Notes under the pieces: model-generated | Told to the model about the DNA's origin: nothing | Databases searched by the model: none | What the model saw: the letters and a program-made list of their open reading frames with translations, nothing else | In this document: positions 1 to 8,027 of the stretch, piece after piece | How positions within the stretch are numbered: the stretch's first letter is position 1 | Layout of the letters: the number at the start of each line of letters is the position of its first letter | Source: Isoptericola halotolerans | GTDB lineage: Bacteria > Actinomycetota > Actinomycetes > Actinomycetales > Cellulomonadaceae | DNA: 64,000 nucleotides | Reading direction: 5' to 3' | Assembly (NCBI RefSeq): GCF_003003075.1 | Contig: NZ_PVTX01000003.1 | Location: 1-64,000 of the forward strand | Made by a program: the position numbers and the translations under genes

Positions 1-282
1 CTCACCTGGGACCAGGGCTGCGAGATGGCCACGCACAAGCAGTTCACGATCGCCACGAACGTGCCGGTCTACTTCTGCGACCCCCACTCACCCTGGCAGC
101 GCGGGTCGAACGAGAACACCAACGGCCTGTTGCGCCAGTACTTCCCCAAGGGCATCGACCTCAAGGCCTACGGGCCCGAAGACCTTGAGCACGTCGCCCA
201 CGAGCTCAACGGCCGACCACGCAAGACGCTCGACTGGGATACCCCAGCCGAGCGTCTGCGTGATCTACTGACGGCCACATAG
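1..282 (+). CDS. IS30-family transposase, C-terminal fragment
   Basis: This is the C-terminal part of a DDE transposase; the start lies before the window. The first in-frame residues read [10 protein letters not shown], the IS30-family block, and are followed by [15 protein letters not shown], which carries the catalytic Glu, and a tail [16 protein letters not shown] typical of IS30 C-termini. The frame is open from base 1 and ends in TAG at 280-282. The next 35 bases look like the right end of the element, so the IS probably inserted in the intergenic space downstream of the nlpC/P60 gene. Whether the upstream part is intact cannot be seen here. Confidence 0.9.
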   Translation, partial: LTWDQGCEMATHKQFTIATNVPVYFCDPHSPWQRGSNENTNGLLRQYFPKGIDLKAYGPEDLEHVAHELNGRPRKTLDWDTPAERLRDLLTAT

Positions 283-289
283 ACCATCA

Positions 290-317
290 GGTGTTGCGAG
301 GACCCCTAGAAACCGCC
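290..317. repeat. Probable right terminal repeat of the IS30 element
   Basis: Eight bases after the transposase stop lies a GGTGTTGCGAGGACCCC block followed by AGAAACCGCC. Its position and its GGTGTTGCG start fit a terminal inverted repeat of an actinobacterial IS30 element. The matching left end is outside the window, so the exact boundary and any target duplication cannot be confirmed. Confidence 0.4.
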
Positions 318-353
318 ACTGCGCGACGGGGCCTCGGTCGGTACGAGGTGGCG

Positions 354-1157
354 TCAGCCCACGCGGATGAACGTGGGGTTCGACTGCCAGATGCTGCGGA
401 ACTGGATCGTCTTGCCCGGACGCGGGGCGTCGATCTGCGTGTTGCCGCCGGCGTAGATGGCGATGTGGCCCGGGGACCAGATGAGGTCGCCCGGCTGCGC
501 GGCGGACCGCGAGACGACGGTGCCCGAGTAGCGCTGGTCCGACGAGCTGCGCGGCAGCGAGACGCCGGCCTGCGCGAACACGTACTGCGTGAAGCCCGAG
601 CAGTCGAAGCCGGACGGCGAGGTCCCACCGGAGACGTACGGGACGCCCACGTAGCGGGAGGCGATCGAGATGATCGTCGAGCCGTTGGCCGAGGCCGGGG
701 CGGCCGACGTGGACGAGGACGAGGACGAGGAGGACGACGTCTCGCTGCTGGTGCTGGTGTCGACGGCGGTGCGCTCGGCCGAACGGGACGGCGCGACCTC
801 GCGGACGGGCTCCGGCTCGGGCTCGGGGGCCGCCTTGATCTCGGCCGCCTCGGCGATCTTGGCCGTGACCTTCTCGACGGTGATCTTGGCGTCGGCGTCG
901 ACGGTGACCACGGGGGCCGCCTCGAGCGCCGTGCGCGCCTGGTCGGTCAGCGCGCCGAGGTCGACGGTGCTGAGCTTGTTGGCCGCGTCGTGGTCGACCG
1001 GGGCAGCCTGGGCAGCGGTGGCGCCACCGATGGTCGACACGAGCAGACCACCAGCGGTGGCCACGACGGCGGCCCGGCGGCCGGCAGCCGCGGACGGCGC
1101 GGCCAGCATGGGACGGCGTGCGGCACGGTGCTTGGCACGCGTGGTGCGAGCAGTCAC
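354..1157 (-). CDS. Secreted NlpC/P60 (C40) peptidoglycan endopeptidase
   Basis: Predicted secreted cell-wall hydrolase that cuts stem peptides of peptidoglycan. Residues 1-51 form a long Ala-rich signal peptide ending near AQA. A Pro/Glu stretch and a poly-Ser linker (about 135-155) lead to a C-terminal NlpC/P60 domain. The triad is visible as Cys186 in FDCSGFTQYVF, His231 in PGHIAIYAG and Asp243 in IDAPRPG; RipA-type enzymes have Glu at the third place. The GTG at 1157 is preferred because AGGAGAGG lies six bases upstream; the TTG at 1163 would touch that ribosome site. A c-di-AMP riboswitch precedes it, so expression probably follows cell-wall and osmotic signalling. Length is 267 aa. Confidence 0.88.
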   Translation of the reverse strand: MTARTTRAKHRAARRPMLAAPSAAAGRRAAVVATAGGLLVSTIGGATAAQAAPVDHDAANKLSTVDLGALTDQARTALEAAPVVTVDADAKITVEKVTAKIAEAAEIKAAPEPEPEPVREVAPSRSAERTAVDTSTSSETSSSSSSSSSTSAAPASANGSTIISIASRYVGVPYVSGGTSPSGFDCSGFTQYVFAQAGVSLPRSSSDQRYSGTVVSRSAAQPGDLIWSPGHIAIYAGGNTQIDAPRPGKTIQFRSIWQSNPTFIRVG

Positions 1158-1171
1158 GTTCAACCTCTCCT

Positions 1172-1335
1172 GTCGCCTACGAGGTCAGCTGTCGGGTTCG
1201 GGTGGGAGAAATCACCCGGCCCCCCAGGACTCTCGTCCTGGGCGACTTCACCCCAAGGACACCGTGTCGGTGCCCGAAAGTGGGTCCCCCGCTCCTGCCG
1301 GCGGTCATCCGTGGAAACCGAGGCGGCGGCAGGGT
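1172..1335 (-). promoter_or_regulatory. c-di-AMP (ydaO/yuaA) riboswitch
   Basis: Read on the minus strand, the leader has the conserved ydaO blocks in order: GCGGGGGACCCA (complement of 1281-1292), GGGGTGAAG (1246-1254) and CCCGAACCCGACAGC followed by TGACCTCGTAGGCG (1174-1202). The gene's ribosome site follows within ten bases, the usual actinobacterial layout upstream of NlpC/P60 or Rpf hydrolases. In known members, c-di-AMP binding lowers expression. The 5' edge is approximate. Confidence 0.88.
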
Positions 1336-1476
1336 TAGGCGTCCGTCCCGGTACTCACCGGAGGATTCTCCCGCGAGCGTGTCCGACCGTACCCGAACCG
1401 GCGAGGGATGTCACGTTCCGATCACGGCATCGCGCGCGCCGCCCGGGAGCGCCCCGCAGAGCGCCCGCGAAGGCGC

Positions 1477-2175
1477 TCAGCGCGCCGCGACGAACAGGTG
1501 CTTGGCCAGGTCCTCGGGCAGCTCGAGCCCCTCGTCGGCACCCGACGCCTGCACGGCGTAGTAGTCGCCCAGCGACCGCGCCTCGATCCGCGCACCGGGG
1601 ACGATCCCGACCTTGGCCAGCCGGGCGAGGAACTCGTCGTCGACCTGGACGGGCTCGGCGATGCGCTGCAGCACGATCGCCACCTCCTCGGAGCCACCGC
1701 GCAGGAACGCCGGCAGGGACTGCACACCCTCGAGGAACGGCACGTCCTCGTACTGCTCGCCCAGCTCCGACAGCCCGGGGATCGGGTTGCCGTAGGGGTC
1801 GTGGTGCGGGTGGTCGAGGAGCGTGACGAGGCGCCTCTCGACGAGGTCGCTCATCACGTGCTCCCAGCGGCACGCCTCGTTGTGGACGTGCTCCCAGTCC
1901 AGCTTGATGACGTCGGTGAGCAGCCGCTCGGCCAGCCGGTGCTTGCGCATGACCCGCGTCGCCTTCGACCGGCCGTCGTCGGTGAGCTCGAGGTGACGGT
2001 CGCCCGTGACGACCACGAGCCCGTCGCGCTCCATCCGCGCGATGGTCTGCGAGACCGTCGGTCCCGAGTGCCCGAGGCGCTCCGCGATCCGCGCGCGGAG
2101 CGGCGTGATGCCCTCCTCGCCCAGCTCGTAGATCGTCTTCAGGTACATCTCGGTGGTGTCGATCAGGTCGGTCAC
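1477..2175 (-). CDS. ideR: Iron-dependent repressor, IdeR/DtxR family
   Basis: Metal-activated repressor of iron uptake and storage genes. The 232 aa protein has an N-terminal winged helix (1-70), a dimer/metal domain (71-140) and a C-terminal SH3-like domain. With the GTG at 2175 as residue 1, the metal ligands fall at the IdeR positions: Met10, His79, Glu83, His98, Cys102, Glu105 and His106. Cys102, where MntR-type proteins have Asp, favours the iron class. A GGGAG site lies just upstream of this GTG, and a TAGACT -10-like hexamer lies near 2204. The frame extends to 2256, but that stretch does not resemble the family. It diverges from serC. Confidence 0.9.
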   Translation of the reverse strand: MTDLIDTTEMYLKTIYELGEEGITPLRARIAERLGHSGPTVSQTIARMERDGLVVVTGDRHLELTDDGRSKATRVMRKHRLAERLLTDVIKLDWEHVHNEACRWEHVMSDLVERRLVTLLDHPHHDPYGNPIPGLSELGEQYEDVPFLEGVQSLPAFLRGGSEEVAIVLQRIAEPVQVDDEFLARLAKVGIVPGARIEARSLGDYYAVQASGADEGLELPEDLAKHLFVAAR

Positions 2176-2279
2176 GTCCACTCCCGTCTTGAGGCCCGGG
2201 CCTAGTCTATTCGCACACGTCACCGATCCGACCTCCGCCCCCGTGCGGCCGGACACACCACGCGATCCACGGAGCCCCC

Positions 2280-3407
2280 ATGACCCTGCAGATCCCCTCG
2301 TCGCTGCTGCCGTCGGACGGCCGGTTCGGCTCCGGCCCCTCGAAGGTCCGCACCGCGCAGGTCATGGCCCTCGGGACGGCCGGGGACCCGACCCGGCCGC
2401 TGCTGGGCACCTCGCACCGCCAGGCGGGGGTCAAGGACGTGGTCCGGCGCGTGCGCACGGGGCTCGCCGACCTCTTCGACCTCCCCGACGGTTACGAGGT
2501 GGTGCTCGGCAACGGTGGTTCGACGGCGTTCTGGGAGGTCGCGACGGCGTCCCTCGTCCGCGAGCGGGCCCAGCACGCGACGTTCGGCGAGTTCGGGGCG
2601 AAGTTCGCCGCGGCGACACGTCGTGCACCGTTCCTGGCGGACCCGGAGGTCGTCGAGGCCGCACCCGGGAGCGTCGCGTACCTGTCGCCGTCGGACGCCG
2701 TGGACGTCTATGCCACGCCGCACAACGAGACGTCCACGGGGGCGATGGCGCCGGTGCGCCGGCCTGCCGGCCGCGACCAGCTCCTCCTGACGGACGCGAC
2801 GTCGGGCGCGGGCGCCCTGCCCGTCGACGTCCGCGAGACGGACGTGTACTACTTCGGCCCGCAGAAGGTCTTCGGGGCCGACGGCGGCCTGTGGCTCGCG
2901 CTGTGCAGCCCGGCCGCGCTCGAGCGCGCCGCGGAGGTGGAGTCGTCCGGGGGCGACCGGTGGGTGCCGGAGTTCCTGTCGTTGACGACGGCGCTGGAGA
3001 ACTCGCGGCAGGACCAGACGCTGAACACCCCGGCGATCGGCACGCTGGTGATGCTCGCCGACCAGGTGGAGTGGATCCTCGGGCAGGGCGGGCTGGAGTG
3101 GTCGAGCGGGCGCTGCGCGGGGTCGGCGGCGACCCTCTACGGCTGGGCGGAGTCGCGCGAGTGGGCGACGCCGTTCGTCGCGGACCCGGCGGAACGGTCC
3201 ACCGTGGTGGGGACGATCGACCTGGACCCCGCGATCGACGCGAGCGCCGTCGTCGGCCACCTGCGGGAGAACGGGGTGCTCGACGTGTTCCCCTACCGCA
3301 AGCTCGGACGCAACCAGATCCGGGTCGGGATGTTCCCCGCGGTCGAGCCCGCGGACGTGGCCGCTCTCACGGCGTGCGTAGATTACCTGGTCAACACCCT
3401 CGACTGA
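2280..3407 (+). CDS. serC: Phosphoserine aminotransferase
   Basis: PLP enzyme that converts 3-phosphohydroxypyruvate and glutamate to phosphoserine in serine synthesis; cytosolic. The 375 aa protein opens with RFGSGPSKVR, the SerC phosphate-binding block, and has the PLP lysine at about Lys196 in YYFGPQKVFGADGG. Length and motifs match the actinobacterial type of SerC. The start ATG has GGAG nearby. It is divergently transcribed from ideR with a 104 bp gap, an arrangement I recall from related actinobacteria. No other serine genes lie in the window. Confidence 0.93.
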   Translation: MTLQIPSSLLPSDGRFGSGPSKVRTAQVMALGTAGDPTRPLLGTSHRQAGVKDVVRRVRTGLADLFDLPDGYEVVLGNGGSTAFWEVATASLVRERAQHATFGEFGAKFAAATRRAPFLADPEVVEAAPGSVAYLSPSDAVDVYATPHNETSTGAMAPVRRPAGRDQLLLTDATSGAGALPVDVRETDVYYFGPQKVFGADGGLWLALCSPAALERAAEVESSGGDRWVPEFLSLTTALENSRQDQTLNTPAIGTLVMLADQVEWILGQGGLEWSSGRCAGSAATLYGWAESREWATPFVADPAERSTVVGTIDLDPAIDASAVVGHLRENGVLDVFPYRKLGRNQIRVGMFPAVEPADVAALTACVDYLVNTLD

Positions 3408-3423
3408 CGCAGGACCGCCGATT

Positions 3424-3453
3424 TTTCACCCGCTCGCTGCTACGATTTCACCC
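3424..3453 (+). promoter_or_regulatory. Tandem TTTCACCC boxes upstream of the MHYT gene
   Basis: Two copies of TTTCACCCGCTC followed by CTGCTA lie 22 bp apart (boxes at 3424-3431 and 3446-3453), about two helical turns, 66 bp before the MHYT start. The same eight-base core occurs near other surface-polysaccharide genes in this window (42195; 53482, 53494 and 53539). They are probably activator or repressor sites; the factor is unknown. Confidence 0.45.
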
Positions 3454-3518
3454 GCTCCCTGCTAGCCTCCCCGGACAAACGTCACAAAACCGACGCCTGT
3501 CAGAGCAAAGGGGCTGCC

Positions 3519-4295
3519 ATGCCGGAGATGGACCACTTCACGTACGGGATGCTCACGCCGTTGGCGGGCTACATCGCCTCCTTCATCGGCTGCCTGACGG
3601 GGCTGTCGGCCACATCCCGGGCGCGCGCCGCCACGGGCGCCGTCGCGAAGAGCATCTGGCTCGCCATCGGGGCCGTGTCGATCGGTGGCACCGGCGTGTG
3701 GGTCATGCACTTCATCGCCATGCTCGGGTTCACCGTGGACGGCATGCCGATCAGGTACGACGTGCCGTTGACCATCGTGTCCGCCCTGCTGGCGATGCTG
3801 GTCGTGGCGGTCGGCCTGTTCGTCGTCGGGTTCCTCGGCGACCGGCTCGTCTTCCTGCTCGGCGGCGGCCTGATCGTCGGCCTCGGCGTCGCGAGCATGC
3901 ACTACATGGGCATGGCGGCGATGGTGATGAGCGGCGAGACCCACTACGACACCCTGCTGGTCGGGGTCTCGCTCGTGATCGCCGTCGTCGCCGGCACGGC
4001 TGCGCTGTGGCTGTGCGTCCACGTCAAGGGCTGGCTCCTGTCGACCGCGGCCGCGCTGGTGATGGCCGCGGCGGTGGCCGGCATGCACTACACGGGCATG
4101 GCCGCCATGCACATGACGGGCCCGATGGGCGAGGCGCCCGGGGGCACCTCGGCGATGGAGCTGCTCGGGCCGCTCATCGCGGGCGTGTTCCTCACGACGG
4201 TCGCGCTGATCTTCGTGGTCCTCATGTGGCCCACGGAGGACGAGATGCGCGAGCGCCAGGAGCTTGCCGAGCGCCTGCCGCTCCCCCAGGCCTGA
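3519..4295 (+). CDS. MHYT-domain integral membrane sensor
   Basis: Seven-helix membrane protein of the MHYT family, proposed on structural grounds to sense a diatomic gas through a copper site. The three signature motifs are present: MHFIAM (63-68), MHYMGM (127-132) and MHYTGM (189-194), each at the edge of a hydrophobic helix. At 258 aa it holds only the sensor, with no GGDEF, EAL or kinase domain attached, so any output must come from a partner. AAAGGGG lies upstream of the ATG. Two TTTCACCC boxes precede it. It is convergent with the MFS gene, with a strong hairpin between them. Confidence 0.88.
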   Translation: MPEMDHFTYGMLTPLAGYIASFIGCLTGLSATSRARAATGAVAKSIWLAIGAVSIGGTGVWVMHFIAMLGFTVDGMPIRYDVPLTIVSALLAMLVVAVGLFVVGFLGDRLVFLLGGGLIVGLGVASMHYMGMAAMVMSGETHYDTLLVGVSLVIAVVAGTAALWLCVHVKGWLLSTAAALVMAAAVAGMHYTGMAAMHMTGPMGEAPGGTSAMELLGPLIAGVFLTTVALIFVVLMWPTEDEMRERQELAERLPLPQA

Positions 4296-4335
4296 CCGGC
4301 GACCACCCGGCACCACGCCCGCCGGCACCCCGGCG

Positions 4336-4349
4336 CCCCGGCGCCGGGG
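4336..4349. terminator. Probable bidirectional terminator hairpin
   Basis: CCCCGGCGCCGGGG is a perfect palindrome between the convergent ends of the MHYT gene and the MFS gene, inside a wider GC-rich stem region. There is no T-run, as is usual for actinobacterial terminators. Confidence 0.4.
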
Positions 4350-4361
4350 GCCGACGCCGGC

Positions 4362-5657
4362 TCAGGCGGCGCGGGCGTGCTCCTGGTCCGCGGCGGGCGC
4401 ATCGAGGTACACGACCTCGAGGTGCGGTCGGCGCAGCAGCCGGTAGCGCACCCTGAGCCGCCAGTTGCGCACGGCCCACACCGTGGCGCCGAGCGCGACG
4501 ACGAGCGTGGCGATCGACCCGATGAGGATCGACCAGCGGGGCCCGAACACCTCGCCGACCCATCCGACGATCGGCGACCCGATCGGCGTCGCGCCGAGGA
4601 ACACCATCATGTAGAGCGACATGACGCGCCCGCGCATCGCCGGGTCCGTCGAGGTCTGGATGGTGGAGTTGGCCGCCGTCATCATGGTCAGCGACGCGAG
4701 CCCGACGGGGATGCAGGCCACCACGAACGACGGGAACGTCGGCATGAGGGCCATCACCGCCGTCGCGACGGCGAACGCGAACGCCGCACCGATGACGAGC
4801 CGCACGCGCGGGCGGTCGCGCCGGGCCGCGAGCAGCGCACCCGTCAGCGACCCGATCGCCAGCACGGAGCCGAGCAGCCCGAACTCACCGGCGCCGCGCT
4901 CGAACTCGACACGCGCCATCATGGCCGAGGTGAGCTGGAAGTTGAGGCCGAACGTGGACACGACGGCCATCACCACCATGATCACCACGATGTCGCTGCG
5001 CCCGCGCACGTAGCGCAGACCCTCGCGGATCTGGCCCTTGCCGCGCGGGGCGGGCTCGCGGGCCCAGGTCGCCTCCGGTCGCATGAGCGCGACGGCGGCG
5101 ATCGTGGCGGCGAAGGTGAGCCCGTTGATGACGAACACCCAGCCGGACCCGACGGCAGCGATCAGCAGCCCGGCCACGCCCGGCCCCACGAGCCGCGCCG
5201 CGTTGAAGGAGGCGGAGTTCAGCCCGACGGCGTTCGCGAGACGCTCGGGCGGCACCAGCTCGGCGACGAAGGTCTGCCGCACGGGGTTGTCGAACGCGGT
5301 GACGACGCCGAGCCCGAGCGCGAACGCGTACACCTGCCAGAGCTGGGCGTGCCCGGACAGGACGAGCACGCCGAGGCCGAGCGCGAGCACGCCCATCGCA
5401 CCCTGGGTGACCATCAGGAGCCGACGGCGGGGCAACCGGTCGGCGAGCAGGCCCGCCCACGGCCCGAGCAGCAGCATCGGCAGGAACTGCAGGGCGGTGG
5501 TGATGCCGAGCGCGACGCCGGAGTCGTCGGTGAGGTCGGTGAGGACCAACCAGTCCTGGGCGACGCGCTGCATCCAGGTGCCGACGTTGGCGACCAGGGC
5601 GGCGCCGAACCAAAGGCGGTAGTTGGGGTAGCGCAGGGAGGAGAAGGTCGCGCTCAT
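4362..5657 (-). CDS. MFS transporter (EntS/MFS_3-like exporter)
   Basis: Twelve-helix major facilitator of 431 aa, resembling the MFS_3/EntS exporter group. It starts MSATFSSLRYPNYRLWFGAAL, and GPWAGLLADRLPRRRLL is the loop 2-3 signature (GxxADRxxRR). The motif after helix 4, TAFDNPVRQTFVAELVP, is typical of this family. The start overlaps the marR stop by four bases, so the two are translationally coupled. The regulator beside it suggests drug or metabolite efflux under MarR control. The substrate cannot be read from the sequence. Confidence 0.85.
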   Translation of the reverse strand: MSATFSSLRYPNYRLWFGAALVANVGTWMQRVAQDWLVLTDLTDDSGVALGITTALQFLPMLLLGPWAGLLADRLPRRRLLMVTQGAMGVLALGLGVLVLSGHAQLWQVYAFALGLGVVTAFDNPVRQTFVAELVPPERLANAVGLNSASFNAARLVGPGVAGLLIAAVGSGWVFVINGLTFAATIAAVALMRPEATWAREPAPRGKGQIREGLRYVRGRSDIVVIMVVMAVVSTFGLNFQLTSAMMARVEFERGAGEFGLLGSVLAIGSLTGALLAARRDRPRVRLVIGAAFAFAVATAVMALMPTFPSFVVACIPVGLASLTMMTAANSTIQTSTDPAMRGRVMSLYMMVFLGATPIGSPIVGWVGEVFGPRWSILIGSIATLVVALGATVWAVRNWRLRVRYRLLRRPHLEVVYLDAPAADQEHARAA

Positions 5658-6079
5658 CCGGCCGCCACCCGCACGAGGATCTCGGTGGCGGCGGCGAGAG
5701 TGGCGCGCTCGTCGGCATCGAGCTCTTCCAGCCGGCAGGTGAGCCAGGCGTCCCGGCGACGGCGGGTCTCGGCGATCTCGTGGCGTCCGGCGTCGGTCAG
5801 GCGGACCACGACCTGGCGCTTGTCGGTGGGGTGGTCGATCTTGGCGACGAGGCCGAGCTCGGCGAGCGCCGTCACGGCCCGGGTCATGGCGGGCGGCCGG
5901 ACGCGCTCGTGCTCGGCCAGGGCGCCGGGGCTCATCTCGCCGTGCCGGTCGAGGACGGCGAGAACGCCGAACTGCCCCTCGGGCAGGTCGGCCTCCCCAC
6001 GCTGCGTGCGCAGGCGGCGGGCAGCGCGGGTGAGAGCGACGCGCAGGTCGCTGCTGAGCCGGGCGGGATCGTCGTTCAC
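5654..6079 (-). CDS. MarR-family transcriptional regulator
   Basis: Winged-helix regulator of 141 aa. LRTQRGEADLPEGQFGVLAVLDRHGEMSPG enters the helix-turn-helix, and VAKIDHPTDKRQVVVRLTDAGR is the MarR wing with the conserved DxRxxxxxLT pattern. The gene begins GTG at 6079, exactly seven bases after TAAGGT on the minus strand, so the transcript is probably leaderless. The same stretch holds a palindrome, which suggests self-repression. It heads the operon with the MFS exporter. Confidence 0.88.
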   Translation of the reverse strand: MNDDPARLSSDLRVALTRAARRLRTQRGEADLPEGQFGVLAVLDRHGEMSPGALAEHERVRPPAMTRAVTALAELGLVAKIDHPTDKRQVVVRLTDAGRHEIAETRRRRDAWLTCRLEELDADERATLAAATEILVRVAAG

Positions 6080-6084
6080 TGTTC

Positions 6085-6103
6085 TTACCTTAGGTCATTA
6101 CCT
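6085..6103 (-). promoter_or_regulatory. marR promoter and likely operator
   Basis: TAAGGT (complement of 6087-6092) is a -10 hexamer seven bases before the GTG. It lies inside the palindrome ACCTTAGGT (6087-6095), and the half-site TTACCT recurs at 6085 and 6098. A regulator bound here would cover the promoter. Confidence 0.5.
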
Positions 6104-6173
6104 GGCGACATCTTCTGTGAGATCCACCACGGCCAGAGGCCGGAAGAGGTGTCTGACCTCGGCCGGGGCCTAC

Positions 6174-6179
6174 TACTGT
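6174..6179 (+). promoter_or_regulatory. Leaderless -10 box TACTGT
   Basis: TACTGT followed by exactly seven bases and a GTG start at 6187 is the standard leaderless arrangement. No ribosome site precedes this gene. Confidence 0.5.
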
Positions 6180-6186
6180 GTGCGCC

Positions 6187-6654
6187 GTGCGCACCGAACT
6201 CACACTCGCAGACACCCTGAACACCCTCGGACTCCTCGGCGGCTCGACGCTGCCCCGCTTCGTCACCGACGTCGGCGGCCAGGGGGACGTCCTCGAAGTC
6301 GTCGCCGACGCCCGCTCCGTCAAGGGCCTTCCCGGTCCGCTCAAGCTGGCGACGAAGCTCGTCCCGGCCGTCCGCTCCAAGCTCCGCGTCGAGCAGTTCG
6401 ACGGCGGCGTCGCCGTCCTCAGCGTCGATGCGTCGGCCGGCGGGCTGCCCGCCCACAAGATGCTCGGTCTGGCGAAGAACCGGATCGAGTCCGTCCTGGA
6501 GTCCAAGGGGCTCCCGGCCGGCTCCGTGGAGATCCGTCCCGACGCCCGCATCGCGCTGGACGTCCAGCGGCTGCTGGCCGCCCGCCACCCCGGCACGGTC
6601 GTCACGGGCATGACCTTCACCGACGGCCAGGTCGCCCTCGACACGGCCGCCTGA
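6187..6654 (+). CDS. Conserved hypothetical protein, alpha/beta, 155 aa
   Basis: I do not recognise a family with a known role. The protein begins VRTELTLADTLNTLGLLGG and has three strand-like segments (GDVLEVVADA, KLRVEQFDGGVAVLSVDA, GTVVTGMTFTDGQVALD) and two basic helices (LKLATKLVPAVRSKL, LGLAKNRIESVLE). There is no signal peptide or membrane segment. The closing TGMTFTDGQVALDTAA resembles the end of small lipid- or envelope-linked actinobacterial proteins, but this is weak. The GTG at 6187 is chosen because TACTGT stands seven bases upstream; the in-frame GTG at 6178 lies in that -10 box. It is convergent with the LCP gene across a palindromic repeat. Confidence 0.7.
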   Translation: MRTELTLADTLNTLGLLGGSTLPRFVTDVGGQGDVLEVVADARSVKGLPGPLKLATKLVPAVRSKLRVEQFDGGVAVLSVDASAGGLPAHKMLGLAKNRIESVLESKGLPAGSVEIRPDARIALDVQRLLAARHPGTVVTGMTFTDGQVALDTAA

Positions 6655-6674
6655 CCCGCACCACCCCGCTCACG

Positions 6675-6748
6675 CGTTGTGGGCGCGATTTCTGGGTCCG
6701 AAACTCCGCCATAGCGGACAGAACGGACCAGAAATCGCGCCCACAACG
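6675..6748. repeat. Palindromic repeat, CGTTGTGGG family, copy 1
   Basis: A 74 bp element whose arms CGTTGTGGGCGCGATTTCTG and its complement pair perfectly over 21 bp; the centre is only partly paired. It lies between convergent genes and could act as a terminator, but the same terminal sequences recur at 12173-12246 and 49766-49840, so it is a dispersed element. Confidence 0.75.
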
Positions 6749-6773
6749 TTTCGCACGGCCGCGGCGACCGGCG

Positions 6774-7874
6774 CTACTTCACCGTCGCGGGGAGGAGCTC
6801 CAGCTCCTCGCCGTGCTTCGCCAGGAACTCCTGCGCCTCGCCCTTCGAGATCGCCTTCGTCAGCTTGCCGAAGGGCTCCTCGTCCAGCACCACGATCGAC
6901 TGCCCGTCGGCGGAGCGGCCGGTGCCCTCGTACGGCGCGGTCATGAACACCACGTCGTTCGTGGAGATCTCCCGCGCCTCGTCGAAGATCTCCCGCATCC
7001 GCGTGATCGACAGGGCGTCGTCGGTGGCGACGGAGTGGCTCACCTCGTCGAAGAACCGGGTCATCATCACCGGGTCGCGGCGGTTGTTGTTGATCTTGCC
7101 CAGGATGGCGCGCATCCAGTTCTGCTGGCGCTGCACCCGCCCGAAGTCGCCGTTGGACAGCCCGTAGCGCTGGCGGGTGTACGACAGCGCCTCCTCGCCG
7201 CTCATCATGTGCTTGCCGGCCTCGAAGAACACGTCGTCACCGTCGCCGATGTCCTCCGGCACGGTGATCTGCACGCCCTCCAGGGCGTCCGTCAGCCCGA
7301 CGAACTGCTCGAACCCGGTCACCACGAAGTGGTGGATGCGCACGTCGGTGAGCTTCTCGACCGTGTCGATCATGAGGCTCGGCCCGCCGTAGGCGTAGGC
7401 GGCGTTGATCTTGGCGTGGCCGTGCCCGGGGATCTCCACCCACGAGTCACGCGGGATCGAGACCACCACGGCGGACGACCGGTCGGCCGGCAGGTGGACG
7501 AGCATGATGGCGTCGGGCCGCTGACCGGACTCGGTCAGGCTGGCGAGGCCGTCGGCCGACCCGCGCGAGTCCGACCCGAGCACGAGGAAGTTGATGTCGG
7601 TGAGCTCGGTGCCCTCCTCCGACGGCGCCGGCTCGGGGCGGTCCGTGAGCTCGGCGAAGGGGTCGCCCAGCTTCTCGACGTTCGCGTCCAGCCGCTGCTG
7701 GAACCACCAGATCCCCCCGAAGGCCGCACCGGCCAGGACCGCCACCAGCGTCACCACGACGACGAGCGCGCGAGCGGTGTTGCTCAGGCGGCGGGTGCCG
7801 CGGGCGTGACGGCGCGGCGGGGGCTCGTCGGGCATCCCGGGCACGAGCGGGCCGGACGAAGAGGGAGGAGTCAC
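6774..7874 (-). CDS. LytR-CpsA-Psr family glycopolymer ligase
   Basis: Membrane-anchored phosphotransferase that moves undecaprenyl-linked wall polymers onto peptidoglycan. The 366 aa protein has a cytosolic basic N-terminus, one transmembrane helix at about 36-57 and an extracellular LCP domain. Visible conserved residues include the Asp/Arg in FLVLGSDSRG, Arg in SIPRDSW, the Asn in HAKINAAYAYGG and Arg residues in YTRQRYGLSNGDFGRVQRQQ. The start GTG follows TAGGAT by six bases, so the message is probably leaderless. It is divergent from the GT4/LCP operon. The many polymer genes in the window supply its likely substrate. Confidence 0.9.
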   Translation of the reverse strand: MTPPSSSGPLVPGMPDEPPPRRHARGTRRLSNTARALVVVVTLVAVLAGAAFGGIWWFQQRLDANVEKLGDPFAELTDRPEPAPSEEGTELTDINFLVLGSDSRGSADGLASLTESGQRPDAIMLVHLPADRSSAVVVSIPRDSWVEIPGHGHAKINAAYAYGGPSLMIDTVEKLTDVRIHHFVVTGFEQFVGLTDALEGVQITVPEDIGDGDDVFFEAGKHMMSGEEALSYTRQRYGLSNGDFGRVQRQQNWMRAILGKINNNRRDPVMMTRFFDEVSHSVATDDALSITRMREIFDEAREISTNDVVFMTAPYEGTGRSADGQSIVVLDEEPFGKLTKAISKGEAQEFLAKHGEELELLPATVK

Positions 7875-7880
7875 GGGGGA

Positions 7881-7886
7881 ATCCTA
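7881..7886 (-). promoter_or_regulatory. Leaderless -10 box for the LCP gene
   Basis: TAGGAT on the minus strand ends six bases before the GTG start at 7874. The 153 bp up to 8028 also serves the divergent glycosyltransferase, where TAACAT (7954-7959) is a possible plus-strand -10. Confidence 0.5.
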
Positions 7887-8027
7887 GGTGCTCGGACCTG
7901 CTGATTCTCGTTCCGATGCGAAGGAGATGTGCCGAACTGGTGCCGATTGCCCCTAACATCTATGGGAGCGCGCCCGCCGGCGGCTTGCCGGACGGCGCGC
8001 CCACGATCCACTCGGGGGGCACGGGAC

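Noticed and set aside
1-317. A complete insertion sequence
   Set aside because: Only the 3' end of the transposase and one terminal sequence are in the window.
3424-3453. Tandem repeats as a CRISPR array
   Set aside because: Only two short units with 22 bp period and no spacer-sized variable DNA; better explained as regulatory boxes.
4377-7904. A 1175-codon plus-strand open frame
   Set aside because: It lies antisense to the MFS, marR and LCP genes and crosses a palindromic repeat; the translation is low-complexity and shows no domain.
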